Assembly (NCBI GenBank): GCA_934230325.1
Contig: CAKQEP010000004.1
Coordinates: 1-64,000 of the forward strand
Source of the DNA: an uncultured Clostridia bacterium
GTDB taxonomy: Bacteria; Bacillota; Clostridia; Christensenellales; CAG-314
Direction of reading: 5' to 3'
Length of the DNA stretch: 64,000 nucleotides
Below the pieces are notes generated by a model that saw only the letters and a program-made list of their open reading frames with translations, made no database searches and was not told where the DNA came from. Position numbers and translations under genes: made by a program. Of the stretch, positions 9,601-18,727 are shown piece after piece (the first letter of the stretch is position 1; each line of letters begins with the position of its first letter).

Positions 9601-10330
9601 AACCGTCGGTATTTTTACCGATACGCACGGCAATTTGCTTGCATTAAACGCAATTCTCGACTTTTTCGACAGCAAAAAAGTATCAAAAATATATCATCTC
9701 GGCGATATAGTCAGTATGGGGCCGTGTTCCGTCGAGTGTATGGAAATTTTTAAAAACCGCGCGGAGGATATAGTTTGTTTGCTGGGCAACCACGACAACG
9801 ACTATCTCAACGACAATACCGTTCCGCCGGAACTTTCTCACGTGACGGGAGAACACAAAAAGTTTGTATTTGGCAAATTAGGGGATAAATACCGCCCGTT
9901 TGTGGACGGACTGCCCACCGTCATAGTGCAGAATTTTTTCGGTTTGAGAGTTGCTTTTATGCATTACGGTATGGCGCGCGACGAGGATATCAAAAAAAAT
10001 CCCAAAGCGGTTTTTAGACCGATAGAAGAGCCGTCGGTGGAGTCTTTTGACGCAATGTACCAAAAAATTCCCGCCGATATAGTGTTTTTCGGACACAAAC
10101 ACAGCCCCGTCGATATGGTTGGGCAAAAGGTATACTGCGACGTCGGTAGCGTAGGTTGTCACAAAGGCAACTTTGCTCGCGGCGTGTTGTTTACCGTCAA
10201 CGAGGACAAAACGTACTCGATAGAGCGAGTGCAAGTACCTTACGACAGGCAAAAAACCTTCAAAAAAATGGACGAAGAAGGTTTGCCCAACGCAAAGTTT
10301 ATACAAGATTTTTATTTTATGGCAGATTAA
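9590..10330 (+). CDS. Metallophosphoesterase family protein
   Basis: A 246-residue calcineurin-like phosphoesterase. Metal-binding motifs run in order: 'FTDTHGN' near the N-terminus, 'HLGDIVSMGP', 'LLGNHDND' and 'FFGHKHSP', then 'CDVGSVG'. The family hydrolyses phosphomono- or diesters, but the substrate is not evident. ATG 9590 is chosen over the upstream frame because GGAGG lies 9 nt before it and the conserved beta strand follows directly. The gene overlaps the end of the PfoR-like gene by 11 nt. Confidence 0.86.
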   Translation: MKSKTVGIFTDTHGNLLALNAILDFFDSKKVSKIYHLGDIVSMGPCSVECMEIFKNRAEDIVCLLGNHDNDYLNDNTVPPELSHVTGEHKKFVFGKLGDKYRPFVDGLPTVIVQNFFGLRVAFMHYGMARDEDIKKNPKAVFRPIEEPSVESFDAMYQKIPADIVFFGHKHSPVDMVGQKVYCDVGSVGCHKGNFARGVLFTVNEDKTYSIERVQVPYDRQKTFKKMDEEGLPNAKFIQDFYFMAD

Positions 10331-10333
10331 AAC

Positions 10334-10390
10334 AAAAAAGCATTCACGAGTTGAGAAAAATTGTTTTCGATAATTTGCGGATGCTTTTTT
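10334..10390 (+). terminator. Possible terminator with long loop
   Basis: AAAAAAGCAT (10334-10343) can pair with ATGCTTTTTT (10381-10390), giving a T-run after the stem. The loop is about 37 nt, so the call is weak. Confidence 0.4.
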
Positions 10391-10497
10391 TGAGCGGCGT
10401 TGCGTTCTTAAACTACGATTAAACCAAGCGACTAAACTGCCTATAATTTAAAAACGTCAAAAATTTTTAATACGACTCGATTTTTAAACGTTAACAA

Positions 10498-11217
10498 ATG
10501 AAAAACAAAAGCAAAAAACACTATTTTTCTGCGGCAGAAATAATTTTGTGGAGCGTATCCGTCGCGCTGATAATCGCTTCTTTTTGTCTGTTTGACAGAA
10601 AAAACTATTTAAACTTTGTCGCTACCCTTTTGGGTGTGACCGCGCTTATTTTAAACGCAAAGGGCAATCCGATAGGGCAGGTATTGATGATAGTTTTCGG
10701 TATCGCTTACGGGATAATATCGTATTCCTTCACCTATTACGGCGAAACGATAACTTACGTGGGTATGTCTGTGCCTATGGCTGCCGTATCTCTCGTCAGT
10801 TGGCTAAAAAATCCTTTCAACGGCAACAAATCGGAAGTAAAAGTCAACAAAATATCCCGTAAAGAAACGATTTTTATGTTTGCGTTGACTGCCGTCGTAA
10901 CCGTCGCTTTTTACTTTATTTTGCGTTGTTTCGGCACGGCAAACCTTATTTTTAGTACTATATCCGTCACAACGAGTTTTATGGCGGCATACCTAACGTT
11001 GCGCAGAAGCGCGTATTATGCGATTGCGTACGCCGCAAACGACGTTGTTCTCATCGTGTTGTGGGTGTTGGCGTCAACGGTGGATTTGACTTATTTGTCG
11101 GTAGTAGTTTGTTTCTTTGTATTTTTGGCAAACGACCTTTATGCGTTTTTCAACTGGAAAAAGACGGAAAAAGCGCAAAAAGATTTTTTAGAACAATCGC
11201 TAAAAAACAAAGCGTAG
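10498..11217 (+). CDS. pnuC: PnuC-family vitamin transporter
   Basis: A 239-residue membrane protein with about seven or eight hydrophobic helices. The ending 'FLANDLYAFFNWKK' and the middle 'GNPIGQVLMIVFGIAYGIISY' fit the PnuC family, which brings in nicotinamide riboside or related vitamins by facilitated diffusion. No gene for a trapping kinase adjoins it. No clear Shine-Dalgarno is seen before ATG 10498. TATAAT occurs at 10442-10447 with a poor -35. No riboswitch was recognised upstream, so the vitamin cannot be named. Confidence 0.8.
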   Translation: MKNKSKKHYFSAAEIILWSVSVALIIASFCLFDRKNYLNFVATLLGVTALILNAKGNPIGQVLMIVFGIAYGIISYSFTYYGETITYVGMSVPMAAVSLVSWLKNPFNGNKSEVKVNKISRKETIFMFALTAVVTVAFYFILRCFGTANLIFSTISVTTSFMAAYLTLRRSAYYAIAYAANDVVLIVLWVLASTVDLTYLSVVVCFFVFLANDLYAFFNWKKTEKAQKDFLEQSLKNKA

Positions 11218-11325
11218 CGATACGCTAAAATTTTAACCTAATAAACCGTCAAATAGATAATAAATCAACGCAAAACCGCAATATAAAAATTAAACTACAA
11301 AACAAACATTTTTGTTGCAAAACTA

Positions 11326-11354
11326 TTTACAAAACGACTCTTTTGTGCTAAAAT
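11326..11354 (+). promoter_or_regulatory. Promoter of YegP-like gene
   Basis: TTTACA (11326-11331), 17-nt spacer, TAAAAT (11349-11354). AGAGGTGAT follows just before ATG 11384. Confidence 0.65.
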
Positions 11355-11383
11355 ATATTCAAACAAACAAAAGAGGTGATTTT

Positions 11384-11785
11384 ATGGGAAAGTTTGTTAT
11401 TCACAAAACGCCTTCCGGCGGCTTCAATTTTACGTTGTATGCCGCTAATAAGGAAAAAATCTGCGTTGCTTCCCAAGTATACAAAAGCAAACCGAGCGTA
11501 AAAAACGCGATTGAAAGCATTGCGAAAAACTCAAAGCGTTGTATAGAAGAAAACAGAATAGAGGACAACACGCTTAAAAATCCGACAAAATTCGGCTATC
11601 CCAAATACGAAATCTACCTTGACAAAGCGGGGTTGTATCGTTATCGGCTTTTTGCCACCAACGGGGAAAATATTGCCATTTCGGAGGAAGGTTACAAATC
11701 CAAAAGCGGTTGTCTTAACGGCATCAAAAGCGTAATGGTAAACTCAAACGGCGCAGAAATAGTGGACGAATCGCCTACAAGATAG
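11384..11785 (+). CDS. YegP/DUF1508 domain protein
   Basis: A 133-residue soluble protein with two copies of the roughly 50-residue DUF1508 (YegP) fold. Each has a 'G-x-YRYRLFATNGENIAISEEGYKSKSGCLNGI' type core, one near residues 3-52 and the other near 70-125. YegP proteins are small and of unknown function. ATG 11384 is chosen because GAGGTGAT precedes it; the frame is open further up but without a binding site. It is monocistronic, with its own promoter and a strong terminator. Confidence 0.85.
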   Translation: MGKFVIHKTPSGGFNFTLYAANKEKICVASQVYKSKPSVKNAIESIAKNSKRCIEENRIEDNTLKNPTKFGYPKYEIYLDKAGLYRYRLFATNGENIAISEEGYKSKSGCLNGIKSVMVNSNGAEIVDESPTR

Positions 11786-11795
11786 CCAAAACAAC

Positions 11796-11838
11796 AAACG
11801 ACGGATATACGATTAAGCACGGGTATTCCGTCGTTTTT
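11796..11838 (+). terminator. Terminator of YegP-like gene
   Basis: AAACGACGGA (11796-11805) pairs with TCCGTCGTTT (11827-11836), and a T-run continues to 11840. Confidence 0.8.
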
Positions 11839-11972
11839 TTGCGGAAAAACAGCTATAAGGCTCAAATTGTTTAAACGCAGTAAAAATTATATTAAAACCT
11901 ACACAAAAAACAAATTATGTAACTTAGCGATACAAAAAGGCTATTATTGTAGAAGTTTTTTGATGCCGATAG

Positions 11973-12002
11973 TTGACATACGTATTATATTTATTGTATA
12001 AT
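11973..12002 (+). promoter_or_regulatory. Consensus promoter of the giant lipoprotein gene
   Basis: A perfect TTGACA (11973-11978) and perfect TATAAT (11997-12002) are separated by 18 nt. The start codon is at 12249, so the predicted transcript has a leader of about 240 nt. Confidence 0.75.
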
Positions 12003-12008
12003 CTATGA

Positions 12009-12248
12009 TGGCAAAAAAACGAGTTGCAACTATCGAGATACAAGCCGCAGGCGGTTTTGTGTAGGCGATTGTCGCAAAAACAAGTATACGTTGTATCGTT
12101 ATCGAGTATTTTAACCGTCAAAACTGATTTTTTAACAAAAGCAAAATATTTCGCTTTGCGTTGGTGAAACAAACTTCAAAAAGTCGTAGCTACGTTTCAC
12201 GAGGGCGCAAGGCGTTTGAATATAAATTTCATGCAGGAGGTAAAAAAC
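12009..12248 (+). promoter_or_regulatory. Long, structured 5' leader of unknown class
   Basis: Within the predicted untranslated leader, GATACAA (12037-12043) can pair with TTGTATC (12091-12097). They enclose CCGC-ag-GCGG (about 12045-12054) and GCGA-ttg-TCGC (12065-12075), a three-way-junction-like layout. Further hairpins are GCAAA/TTTGC (12141-12159) and GTGAAAC/GTTTCAC (12164-12200). The ribosome binding site AGGAGG is at 12235-12240. I could not match it to a riboswitch class. Stems are short, so the structure is tentative. Confidence 0.35.
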
Positions 12249-15200
12249 ATGAAAAAGGTAAAACTTCTTACTCTTATCGTAGTAATGGCGTTGGCTGTTA
12301 CGTTGTTTGCGGCATGTCAGGCTCCTAAAACGTACAAAGTCAATTTTACGTTGGAAGGCGAGCAAATCAACCCGCAAACCGTGACGGAAAACGGCATGGC
12401 AGCGCCGCCTAATCTTTCGATGGACGGGTATACGGTTCAGTGGTATCTCAACGGTACTCTTTACGACTTTACTACTCCCGTCACCGGAGATATTACGCTC
12501 ACCGGCAAAAAGGTAAAGACTTTCCCCGAAACGGTAACAGTATCTTTTGTCGTTGACGGAACAACGGTCAAAACCGAAACGCTTGCGGGCGGGGCAATGG
12601 CAACCAAGCCGACGGGATACAAAAAAGACGGTTATACTTTGGTTTGGTACAACAAAAACAACGTATACGACTTTAGTACGGTACTTACCGGCGACGTAAC
12701 GATTACCGCAAAATACTTCAAAAATTTGGTAGGTAGCGGTACGGCAACCGATCCTTATCTTGCGGCAAGTATCGACGATATAGTTGTTATCAACGAGTCG
12801 ACATTGCAAAATAAGGAAGTTTTTGTAAAATTGACTGCCGACATCGATATGGGGCAACTTTCTATCGGCACGGAGCAATCGCCGTTTAAAGGCGGATTTG
12901 ACGGCAACGGACACTCCGTTGTTTTAAACGGAAAATCCTTGTTTGGCGTCGTTAAAAACGCAGAAATCAAAAACGTAAAATTGAGCGGAACCGTGACGAT
13001 GGGTACGGGCGCGCTCGCTTGTCGCATCGAAAACGGCACCGTTGCAAACGTTTATTCTTCCGCGTCGGTAAACGGTAGTCTTACCACAGCGTTTGCTTCC
13101 GAGTTTTCTCCCGCAGTAGTGGCGGGCGGCATTGTCGGAGAACTTAAAAATTCTCTCGTTTACGCTTGTTTTGTCGACGGAAACGTCATGGCAAAAAATA
13201 TCGTCGGCGGTATTGCGGGCAACCTTGCAAATTCTACCGTGTCCGAATGCGCGGTCAAATCGGAAAAAATCGAAGCGACGGAAAACGACGGAGTTGCGGG
13301 CGGTATTACCGGCAAACTCGACTATGATTCCGCTGTTTACAACTGTTACTTTGCCGCAAGCGTAAAAGCGGACTATGCCGGCGGTATGGTAGGCAGCGCG
13401 GATATTTCTGCTCCCGTAAACTATGTGTACGGCTTTGTTTCTGCCGACAGTCAAGTTACGGGCGTCGTATTTGACAACAAACTTTACAAAACGGTATCCG
13501 CATCGACGGACGAGGATTTGATTGCGGAACTCAACTGGAACAAAAACAACTGGACGATTGACGAGCAAGGCATGCTTTCTCTCGTAATAAACGGTCAAAA
13601 CGCCGTTCTTTCCGTAAAAATCACGTTAAACGGCGCATTTAGCGAAAACCCCGTCGCTCAAACGGTAGCGTTTGGCGAAAACGCAAGCGCAGACTTCTTT
13701 AAAACGGCAAAAGAATACGTCGACAAAGGCTCTGTGTTTGGCGGGCTTTATCTTGACGAAGACTTGACCATTCCTTTCAACACTGCGCTTAAACTCACGG
13801 GCGACGTAAACGTTTACGCGTCTTACGTTGACGCGAGAATGTTGGATTTCAAATGGCAAACCGCAAACAAAGCGGAGTGGTTTGACCTTAAAACGGGCGA
13901 TACCTATCTCGGAAAACTTACCAAGACGGGTACGTACAAATTCACGATGGGCGAAAAAACAATGGCGGCTATTTACTTTACCGACGCCGACGGCAACGCT
14001 TACCGTTTTTATCCGACAAAAATGTACGACGACGAGTACAGCACCGCGCTTGCAATGGTGTACCAAAAGTTTGAAAACGGCGCATGGACGGAAGAAAGCA
14101 AAAAGTATACGCCTGCTCCCGACGGTTTGCTTGGAGCGTGGACGGCTGATTTGTACGGCTCGACGGTCACTCTTCTTATTACGGATATGACCGACGCATC
14201 CGGTACTATGTACGTACTCAAACGCAACAATCCTTACACGGGCAACCAAATTTTGGGTTATAGCACGTACGTCAGACCTAGCGACGACGCTCAAGAATAC
14301 TGGGTGTGCGGCTATTCTACCGACCAAGACGAATTCTTTTGGGGATTTGTTACCGACTGGTACGGAGATAAAAAGGAAGGATTCGTATTCTTTGAAAACG
14401 TTTATGAAGCCGACGCAAAACAATTTGAAGGTACGTGGCTTGCCGCAGACGGCAAACTTGTTACCTTTGACTTAGAAAACGCCAAAATCAAGATAGGGGA
14501 CGCAGAGTATGCGTATACCGTTAGCAAAAACGAGCAAAAAGGCTCTTATCTTACTTACGAAGCGGGCGACGTGACTCACGAATTGCAGTTGACGTTCTAT
14601 TCTATCAAAAACACCGCAGGTCAAACGGCGGAGTATTACGGACGTTACAACCTCAACGAGTTTAACGGCGTATGGGGTTCTCCCACCGGTGACGACGTGA
14701 TAGAAATCACCGACGAAGGCGTAAAGTTTAACGGCGAAACCGTTAACGTTAATTATGCCTTTACAAACGGCAACGTTGTGGGTAGTTTTGCCGCAAACAA
14801 CCAAACTTACAACTATTATCTGTACGATACAAAACTGTTGAAAGTTTCCGTAGGCGACGTTCAAGAGTATTACATCGAGAAAGAAGTCAAAGACTTGTAC
14901 GTCAAAAACTACAAAAATCTCGAAATGACGTTGAACATAAAAGCCAACGGCAACAAGTACACCGTCGAGTACAACGGTGCGGAAGCAGTACCCGCAACGA
15001 TAAGGTTCTTTGACGATCCGGAAGTTAACAGCGTTGTTCTTTCTTTCATACACAACGGCAACATTATGTTCTTGTTGTCTTTGGACGGCGGAAACAACTT
15101 CTTCTATCTTGTCGATTCTCTCAACACCAGCAAACTGTCCGTTTGCATGGACGCAACGCTCTTTGACGACCTAATGGCAGAGTACTACCTCGAAGGCGTA

Positions 15201-16757
15201 GAATTGACCGACATTTTCGGCAAAAAAATTCATTTTGTACCGGAAGAAAACAAAATCGTTTATACGGACGGCACGGCGTACTTGCTCAAAACAAACGATT
15301 ACAGTTTTGACAGCGCGGGCAAGATAAACGGAGTATCTTTCTTCTTTGGAGAAAACGACAGATTTTTGGTAAACTTCGGAACGCATACTACCTATATTTA
15401 CGACCAAACGATACAAGACCAAAACGAAGGTACGGAGTCTTATATCAAATCTACGGACTTTGAGAGCATTAAAGATACGTATAAGTACTGGGGCGGCAAA
15501 CAAGACGAAATAATCGTCATAGAAGAAGGTAAAGTTACCGTGACTTCTACGGGCGAAGACGGCAACCCCGTTGACGTCGAGTATACAAAGGGTATTCACC
15601 TTTGGTATCAATATCTCAACGAAAAATACGTTCCTTGCGTGACTTTCCCGTTCTCGTCGTTGAATGTGTTTATCATCGTGCGTCCGGAAAAAGCGTCTTT
15701 GATAACGTACGAGTATTTCCGTTCCGGTTTGTACGCATATCGTCAGACGGTTTATGCAAGTGCGGACGGCAACGTGTTTGAATTGACAAGACAAGTCAAA
15801 CTCTTGCTCAACAACGCAGAAGTTTCTTCGGACATCGCTTACAGCGTGACGGAAGAAGGTACGGTTCTCGAGTTTACGTTTAACGAAAAAGCCTACAAAG
15901 CGGTATTTATGACGGCGGAAGGCGTGAGAAAGGTAGAAGTAACCGTCGACGGCGTAAAAACCGTTTATACGGAAGTCAAGTTCGATTACAACAAATACGT
16001 AGGCGCGTATGAGAGCGGAAACGCAAAAATTTACATTACGGCGTTACACGACCTCTTTGGCGGCAAACCCTTTATTGCGTTGCAATCCAAGAGCGGAGTG
16101 AGCGGTATCGCTGCAAACCTTTCCTACAAAGTAGACGCTGCGGGCAATCTCGTATTGTTTAACTCTATGCACGAAATTACTTTGACCGAAGACGGCATCA
16201 AAAACAAAGGCGTAAACTTCTACAGAATAAACGAGGAAACGTCCGAAAGCGTAATTACTCCGTTTGTAGGTATTTACAAGACAACCGACAACAAAGCGAT
16301 TGTATTAAGACCTAATGCGTTTTTGATTGACAACGTACAGTTGACGACGTTCAATCTTACAAAGCGCGCCGACGGCGGATTTGACGTGGCGTTGACCTAC
16401 GGCGAAGACGAATACACGGGCACTCTCACTCTTGCGGGAGATAAACCGAAGCTTGCTTTGATTTCGGGCGAAAAACGCATTGACGCCGTTAAGACGGACA
16501 TCAAGGAAAGCGACTTTGTAGGCAATTGGAAGTGCGGCGCAACGGTCGTTGCGATAGCCAAAAACGTCGATATGATGACAGGGGAAGATAAAGGGCTTAA
16601 AATAGGTTTGTTTGACGCGCTTTACTACTCTTTTGACGCCGACGGCAACTTTGTTCTCAGCACAAAACCGTTTATCGGTACGCCTGTGAGCTACGTTTAC
16701 AAAGACGGCAAGTTGGAGTTGGTCACAGTCGACTATTACGAAAAAGAAGCGGCATAA
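12249..16757 (+). CDS. Very large lipoprotein with InlB-type and tandem GxW modules
   Basis: A 1502-residue predicted surface lipoprotein. ATG 12249 follows AGGAGG and opens a signal peptide with lipobox LFAAC, Cys23. Two InlB B-repeat-like units ('DGYTxxWYxNxxxYDFxxxxTGDxTxTxK') lie near residues 28-90 and 95-158. Residues ~160-395 resemble a GLUG-type beta-helix ('GGIVGELKNS', 'GGIAGNLANS', 'GGITGKLD'), and a third InlB-like unit is near 454-525. The remaining ~900 residues are degenerate beta-rich modules that begin with G-x-W/Y (near 626, 725, 805, 1250, 1338, 1422). No enzymatic motif is recognised. Family context suggests adhesion or ligand binding at the cell surface; this is inference. 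Confidence 0.85.
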   Translation: MKKVKLLTLIVVMALAVTLFAACQAPKTYKVNFTLEGEQINPQTVTENGMAAPPNLSMDGYTVQWYLNGTLYDFTTPVTGDITLTGKKVKTFPETVTVSFVVDGTTVKTETLAGGAMATKPTGYKKDGYTLVWYNKNNVYDFSTVLTGDVTITAKYFKNLVGSGTATDPYLAASIDDIVVINESTLQNKEVFVKLTADIDMGQLSIGTEQSPFKGGFDGNGHSVVLNGKSLFGVVKNAEIKNVKLSGTVTMGTGALACRIENGTVANVYSSASVNGSLTTAFASEFSPAVVAGGIVGELKNSLVYACFVDGNVMAKNIVGGIAGNLANSTVSECAVKSEKIEATENDGVAGGITGKLDYDSAVYNCYFAASVKADYAGGMVGSADISAPVNYVYGFVSADSQVTGVVFDNKLYKTVSASTDEDLIAELNWNKNNWTIDEQGMLSLVINGQNAVLSVKITLNGAFSENPVAQTVAFGENASADFFKTAKEYVDKGSVFGGLYLDEDLTIPFNTALKLTGDVNVYASYVDARMLDFKWQTANKAEWFDLKTGDTYLGKLTKTGTYKFTMGEKTMAAIYFTDADGNAYRFYPTKMYDDEYSTALAMVYQKFENGAWTEESKKYTPAPDGLLGAWTADLYGSTVTLLITDMTDASGTMYVLKRNNPYTGNQILGYSTYVRPSDDAQEYWVCGYSTDQDEFFWGFVTDWYGDKKEGFVFFENVYEADAKQFEGTWLAADGKLVTFDLENAKIKIGDAEYAYTVSKNEQKGSYLTYEAGDVTHELQLTFYSIKNTAGQTAEYYGRYNLNEFNGVWGSPTGDDVIEITDEGVKFNGETVNVNYAFTNGNVVGSFAANNQTYNYYLYDTKLLKVSVGDVQEYYIEKEVKDLYVKNYKNLEMTLNIKANGNKYTVEYNGAEAVPATIRFFDDPEVNSVVLSFIHNGNIMFLLSLDGGNNFFYLVDSLNTSKLSVCMDATLFDDLMAEYYLEGVELTDIFGKKIHFVPEENKIVYTDGTAYLLKTNDYSFDSAGKINGVSFFFGENDRFLVNFGTHTTYIYDQTIQDQNEGTESYIKSTDFESIKDTYKYWGGKQDEIIVIEEGKVTVTSTGEDGNPVDVEYTKGIHLWYQYLNEKYVPCVTFPFSSLNVFIIVRPEKASLITYEYFRSGLYAYRQTVYASADGNVFELTRQVKLLLNNAEVSSDIAYSVTEEGTVLEFTFNEKAYKAVFMTAEGVRKVEVTVDGVKTVYTEVKFDYNKYVGAYESGNAKIYITALHDLFGGKPFIALQSKSGVSGIAANLSYKVDAAGNLVLFNSMHEITLTEDGIKNKGVNFYRINEETSESVITPFVGIYKTTDNKAIVLRPNAFLIDNVQLTTFNLTKRADGGFDVALTYGEDEYTGTLTLAGDKPKLALISGEKRIDAVKTDIKESDFVGNWKCGATVVAIAKNVDMMTGEDKGLKIGLFDALYYSFDADGNFVLSTKPFIGTPVSYVYKDGKLELVTVDYYEKEAA

Positions 16758-16822
16758 GACCAAGACTAAGCCGCGACGACAAAACGCTTTTTTTGCTAAA
16801 GCAATTACGGCAACAAAAAATC

Positions 16823-16850
16823 AAAAACCCCGTCGATTGACGGGGTTTTT
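16823..16850 (+). terminator. Terminator of the giant lipoprotein gene
   Basis: A perfect 12-bp stem, AAAAACCCCGTC (16823-16834) with GACGGGGTTTTT (16839-16850), closes a GATT loop. Confidence 0.9.
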
Positions 16851-16930
16851 GTTGCAAAAATGAGAGTTTTAAATTTTAGAATACGACAACTTTTTTAAAG
16901 CGTCGTACCCAACAAAAATATTTACGCAAG

Positions 16931-16966
16931 AAAAAACTCGAAAGAAATTTTACTTTCGAGTTTTTT
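16931..16966 (-). terminator. Terminator of tRNA-Asn (bidirectional)
   Basis: AAAAAACTCGAAAG (16931-16944) pairs with CTTTCGAGTTTTTT (16953-16966). It lies directly downstream of the minus-strand tRNA and is symmetric enough to work on both strands. Confidence 0.8.
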
Positions 16967-17040
16967 GGCTCCCCCTGTCCGGTTTGAACGGACGACCCTC
17001 CGGTTAACAGCCGGATGCTCTGCCGCTGAGCTAAGGAGGA
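16966..17040 (-). tRNA. tRNA-Asn (anticodon GTT)
   Basis: On the minus strand the 75-nt gene starts TCCTCCTTAGCTCAG and ends with an encoded CCA. The acceptor stem pairs TCCTCCT with AGGGGGA. The anticodon arm CCGGC-TGTTAAC-CGG (approximate boundaries) presents GTT. The T arm carries GTTCAAA. All cloverleaf arms are present. Confidence 0.95.
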
Positions 17041-17077
17041 ATAAGTTTTTTTGACCGTCGTTTCCGACAGCATTAGT

Positions 17078-17106
17078 ATGTTACCATTTTAAATTGAATA
17101 TGTCAA
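17078..17106 (-). promoter_or_regulatory. Promoter of tRNA-Asn
   Basis: On the minus strand: TTGACA (17106-17101), 17-nt spacer, TAACAT (17083-17078). Confidence 0.65.
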
Positions 17107-17169
17107 ATGATTTAACAAAAAAATTTTAATTTTTTTTGTAATATACCCTCGAATTTGCCTTGTTTACGG

Positions 17170-17198
17170 TTGACACTTTCGACTGAATTTGTTAAAAT
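17170..17198 (+). promoter_or_regulatory. Promoter of tsaC, predicting a leaderless mRNA
   Basis: TTGACA (17170-17175), 17-nt spacer, TAAAAT (17193-17198). Only 7 nt separate the -10 box from ATG 17206 and no Shine-Dalgarno fits between them. Confidence 0.65.
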
Positions 17199-17205
17199 TA
17201 TTCAA

Positions 17206-18204
17206 ATGAACACAAAAGTAAGGGGAATAAATAATTTTAGCCTAAAACAAGCGCGCAAATTGATTTTGTCGGGCGAGTTGGTGGCTTTCCCTACGGAAAC
17301 GGTGTATGGTCTTGGCGCAAACGCCTTTGACGATAAAGCCATCGACAAGATATTCAAAGCAAAAGGTCGTCCGCAAGACAATCCGCTCATAGTGCATATT
17401 GCCGACAAAAATTCTATTCCGCTAATCGCAAAAAATATAGGTGAGGACGCAAAAAAGATTATTGACGCCTTTATGCCGGGTAGTATTACCGTAGTTCTCA
17501 ACAAAAAGGGAGTAATAAGCGACAAAGTGACGGCAGGACTCGATACCGTTGCGGTTCGTATGCCCAAAAGCGAACAAGCGCGCAAATTTATCGCATTTTG
17601 CGGCGCGCCGATAGCGGCTCCTTCCGCAAATGCCAGCGGACGTCCGAGTCCGACTACTGCGGCAGACGTTTTTGCCGATATGCAAGGCAAAATTCCTTTG
17701 ATATTAAAGGGTAAAAAATGCGCGGTAGGCATAGAGTCCACCGTTGTTGACTGTACGGGGGACGTTCCCGTCATTTTGCGGCCGGGCGCGGTTACGCAGA
17801 GTATGATTGAGTCGGTGTTAAACAAAAATACACAAACTTTGACCGATACCACTCGCAAAGTAAACAGTCCCGGTGTGCGGTACAAGCACTACGCGCCAAA
17901 TTGTCCGTGCGTACTCAACGTTGACGGCGACGTCAAAAAAGTAAAGACTTTTGTAGACAAACAGCGCGCAGACGGCGCAAATCCCGTCATATTTTGTCCA
18001 GACAACTTTAAACAGGACTTTGACGGGTACAAACTGTACTTGTCGGGCAAAGACGAGTATGCTATGGCTCAAAGTCTTTACAGAGCGTTGCGCAAGGCAG
18101 AAAAAATTTACGACTACATCGTTATCGTTTGGCCGTACACGTCGGAGTTTGCTCAAAGCGTGTACAACAGACTGATAAGAGTGGCAAACCACACGATAAT
18201 ATAA
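17206..18204 (+). CDS. ywlC: L-threonylcarbamoyladenylate synthase (TsaC/Sua5)
   Basis: Makes threonylcarbamoyl-AMP from Thr, bicarbonate and ATP, the first step of t6A37 tRNA modification. The 332-residue length, longer than E. coli TsaC, fits the Sua5/YwlC form: a YrdC domain ('LVAFPTETVYGLGANAF', 'KIFKAKGRPQDNPL') followed by 'SPGVRYKHYAP' linking to the C-terminal Sua5 domain. ATG 17206 gives the conserved N-terminus. An upstream in-frame ATG at 17155 would place the promoter inside the gene. tsaE and tsaB lie 9 kb away. It is followed 24 nt later by rpiB, an arrangement also known in other Firmicutes. Confidence 0.92.
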   Translation: MNTKVRGINNFSLKQARKLILSGELVAFPTETVYGLGANAFDDKAIDKIFKAKGRPQDNPLIVHIADKNSIPLIAKNIGEDAKKIIDAFMPGSITVVLNKKGVISDKVTAGLDTVAVRMPKSEQARKFIAFCGAPIAAPSANASGRPSPTTAADVFADMQGKIPLILKGKKCAVGIESTVVDCTGDVPVILRPGAVTQSMIESVLNKNTQTLTDTTRKVNSPGVRYKHYAPNCPCVLNVDGDVKKVKTFVDKQRADGANPVIFCPDNFKQDFDGYKLYLSGKDEYAMAQSLYRALRKAEKIYDYIVIVWPYTSEFAQSVYNRLIRVANHTII

Positions 18205-18228
18205 ATATAAAAAACGGAGATTATTACT

Positions 18229-18669
18229 ATGATAGCATTAGCATGCGACCATGCGGCGTTGCAACTTAAAGAAGAAATCAAAAAGCATTTAGAGCAAAAA
18301 GGTTTGCAGTACAAAGATTTTGGTACTTTTACCGCTGATTCTTGCGACTATCCCGATTTTGCGTATCCTGCGGCAAAAAGCGTTGCCGACGGCGAATGTG
18401 ACAGGGGTATTTTGGTTTGCGGTACGGGCATAGGTATGTCAATTTGCGCAAACAAAGTCAAGGGAGTGAGATGCGCTTTGTGCGGAGATTGTTTCAGCGC
18501 GGAAGCAACTCGCCGTCACAACGACGCAAATATTCTCGCAATGGGGGCGCGCGTTATCGGCGTAGGACTCGCTCTCAAAATAGTTGACGCTTTTTTGGAC
18601 ACCCCGTTTGAAGGCGGCAGACATCAAAGAAGAATAGACAAAATCACACAAATAGAAAACAAAGGCTAA
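18229..18669 (+). CDS. rpiB: Ribose 5-phosphate isomerase B
   Basis: Interconverts ribulose 5-phosphate and ribose 5-phosphate in the pentose phosphate pathway. The 146-residue product matches RpiB length. It has 'ACDHAA' near residues 5-10, the catalytic Cys64 in 'LVCGTGIGMSI', and 'RHNDANILAMG' near residues 96-106. It sits in the tsaC-rpiB pair with a GGAG site before ATG. Confidence 0.95.
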   Translation: MIALACDHAALQLKEEIKKHLEQKGLQYKDFGTFTADSCDYPDFAYPAAKSVADGECDRGILVCGTGIGMSICANKVKGVRCALCGDCFSAEATRRHNDANILAMGARVIGVGLALKIVDAFLDTPFEGGRHQRRIDKITQIENKG

Positions 18670-18675
18670 AACTAT

Positions 18676-18706
18676 ACTCACTTTTGCTTTTCGGGCAAAG
18701 GTGAGT
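18676..18706 (+). terminator. Hairpin after rpiB
   Basis: A 12-bp stem, ACTCACTTTTGC (18676-18687) with GCAAAGGTGAGT (18695-18706, one G-U), is followed by TTGTTGT. It is probably a terminator, although the next gene's AGGAGG lies only 10 nt beyond. Confidence 0.6.
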
Positions 18707-18727
18707 TTGTTGTATCAGGAGGTATAA

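Noticed and set aside
12009..12248. c-di-GMP riboswitch before the giant lipoprotein
   Set aside because: The CAGGGCAAACC and GGACGCAAAGCC blocks of the GEMM-I class are absent.
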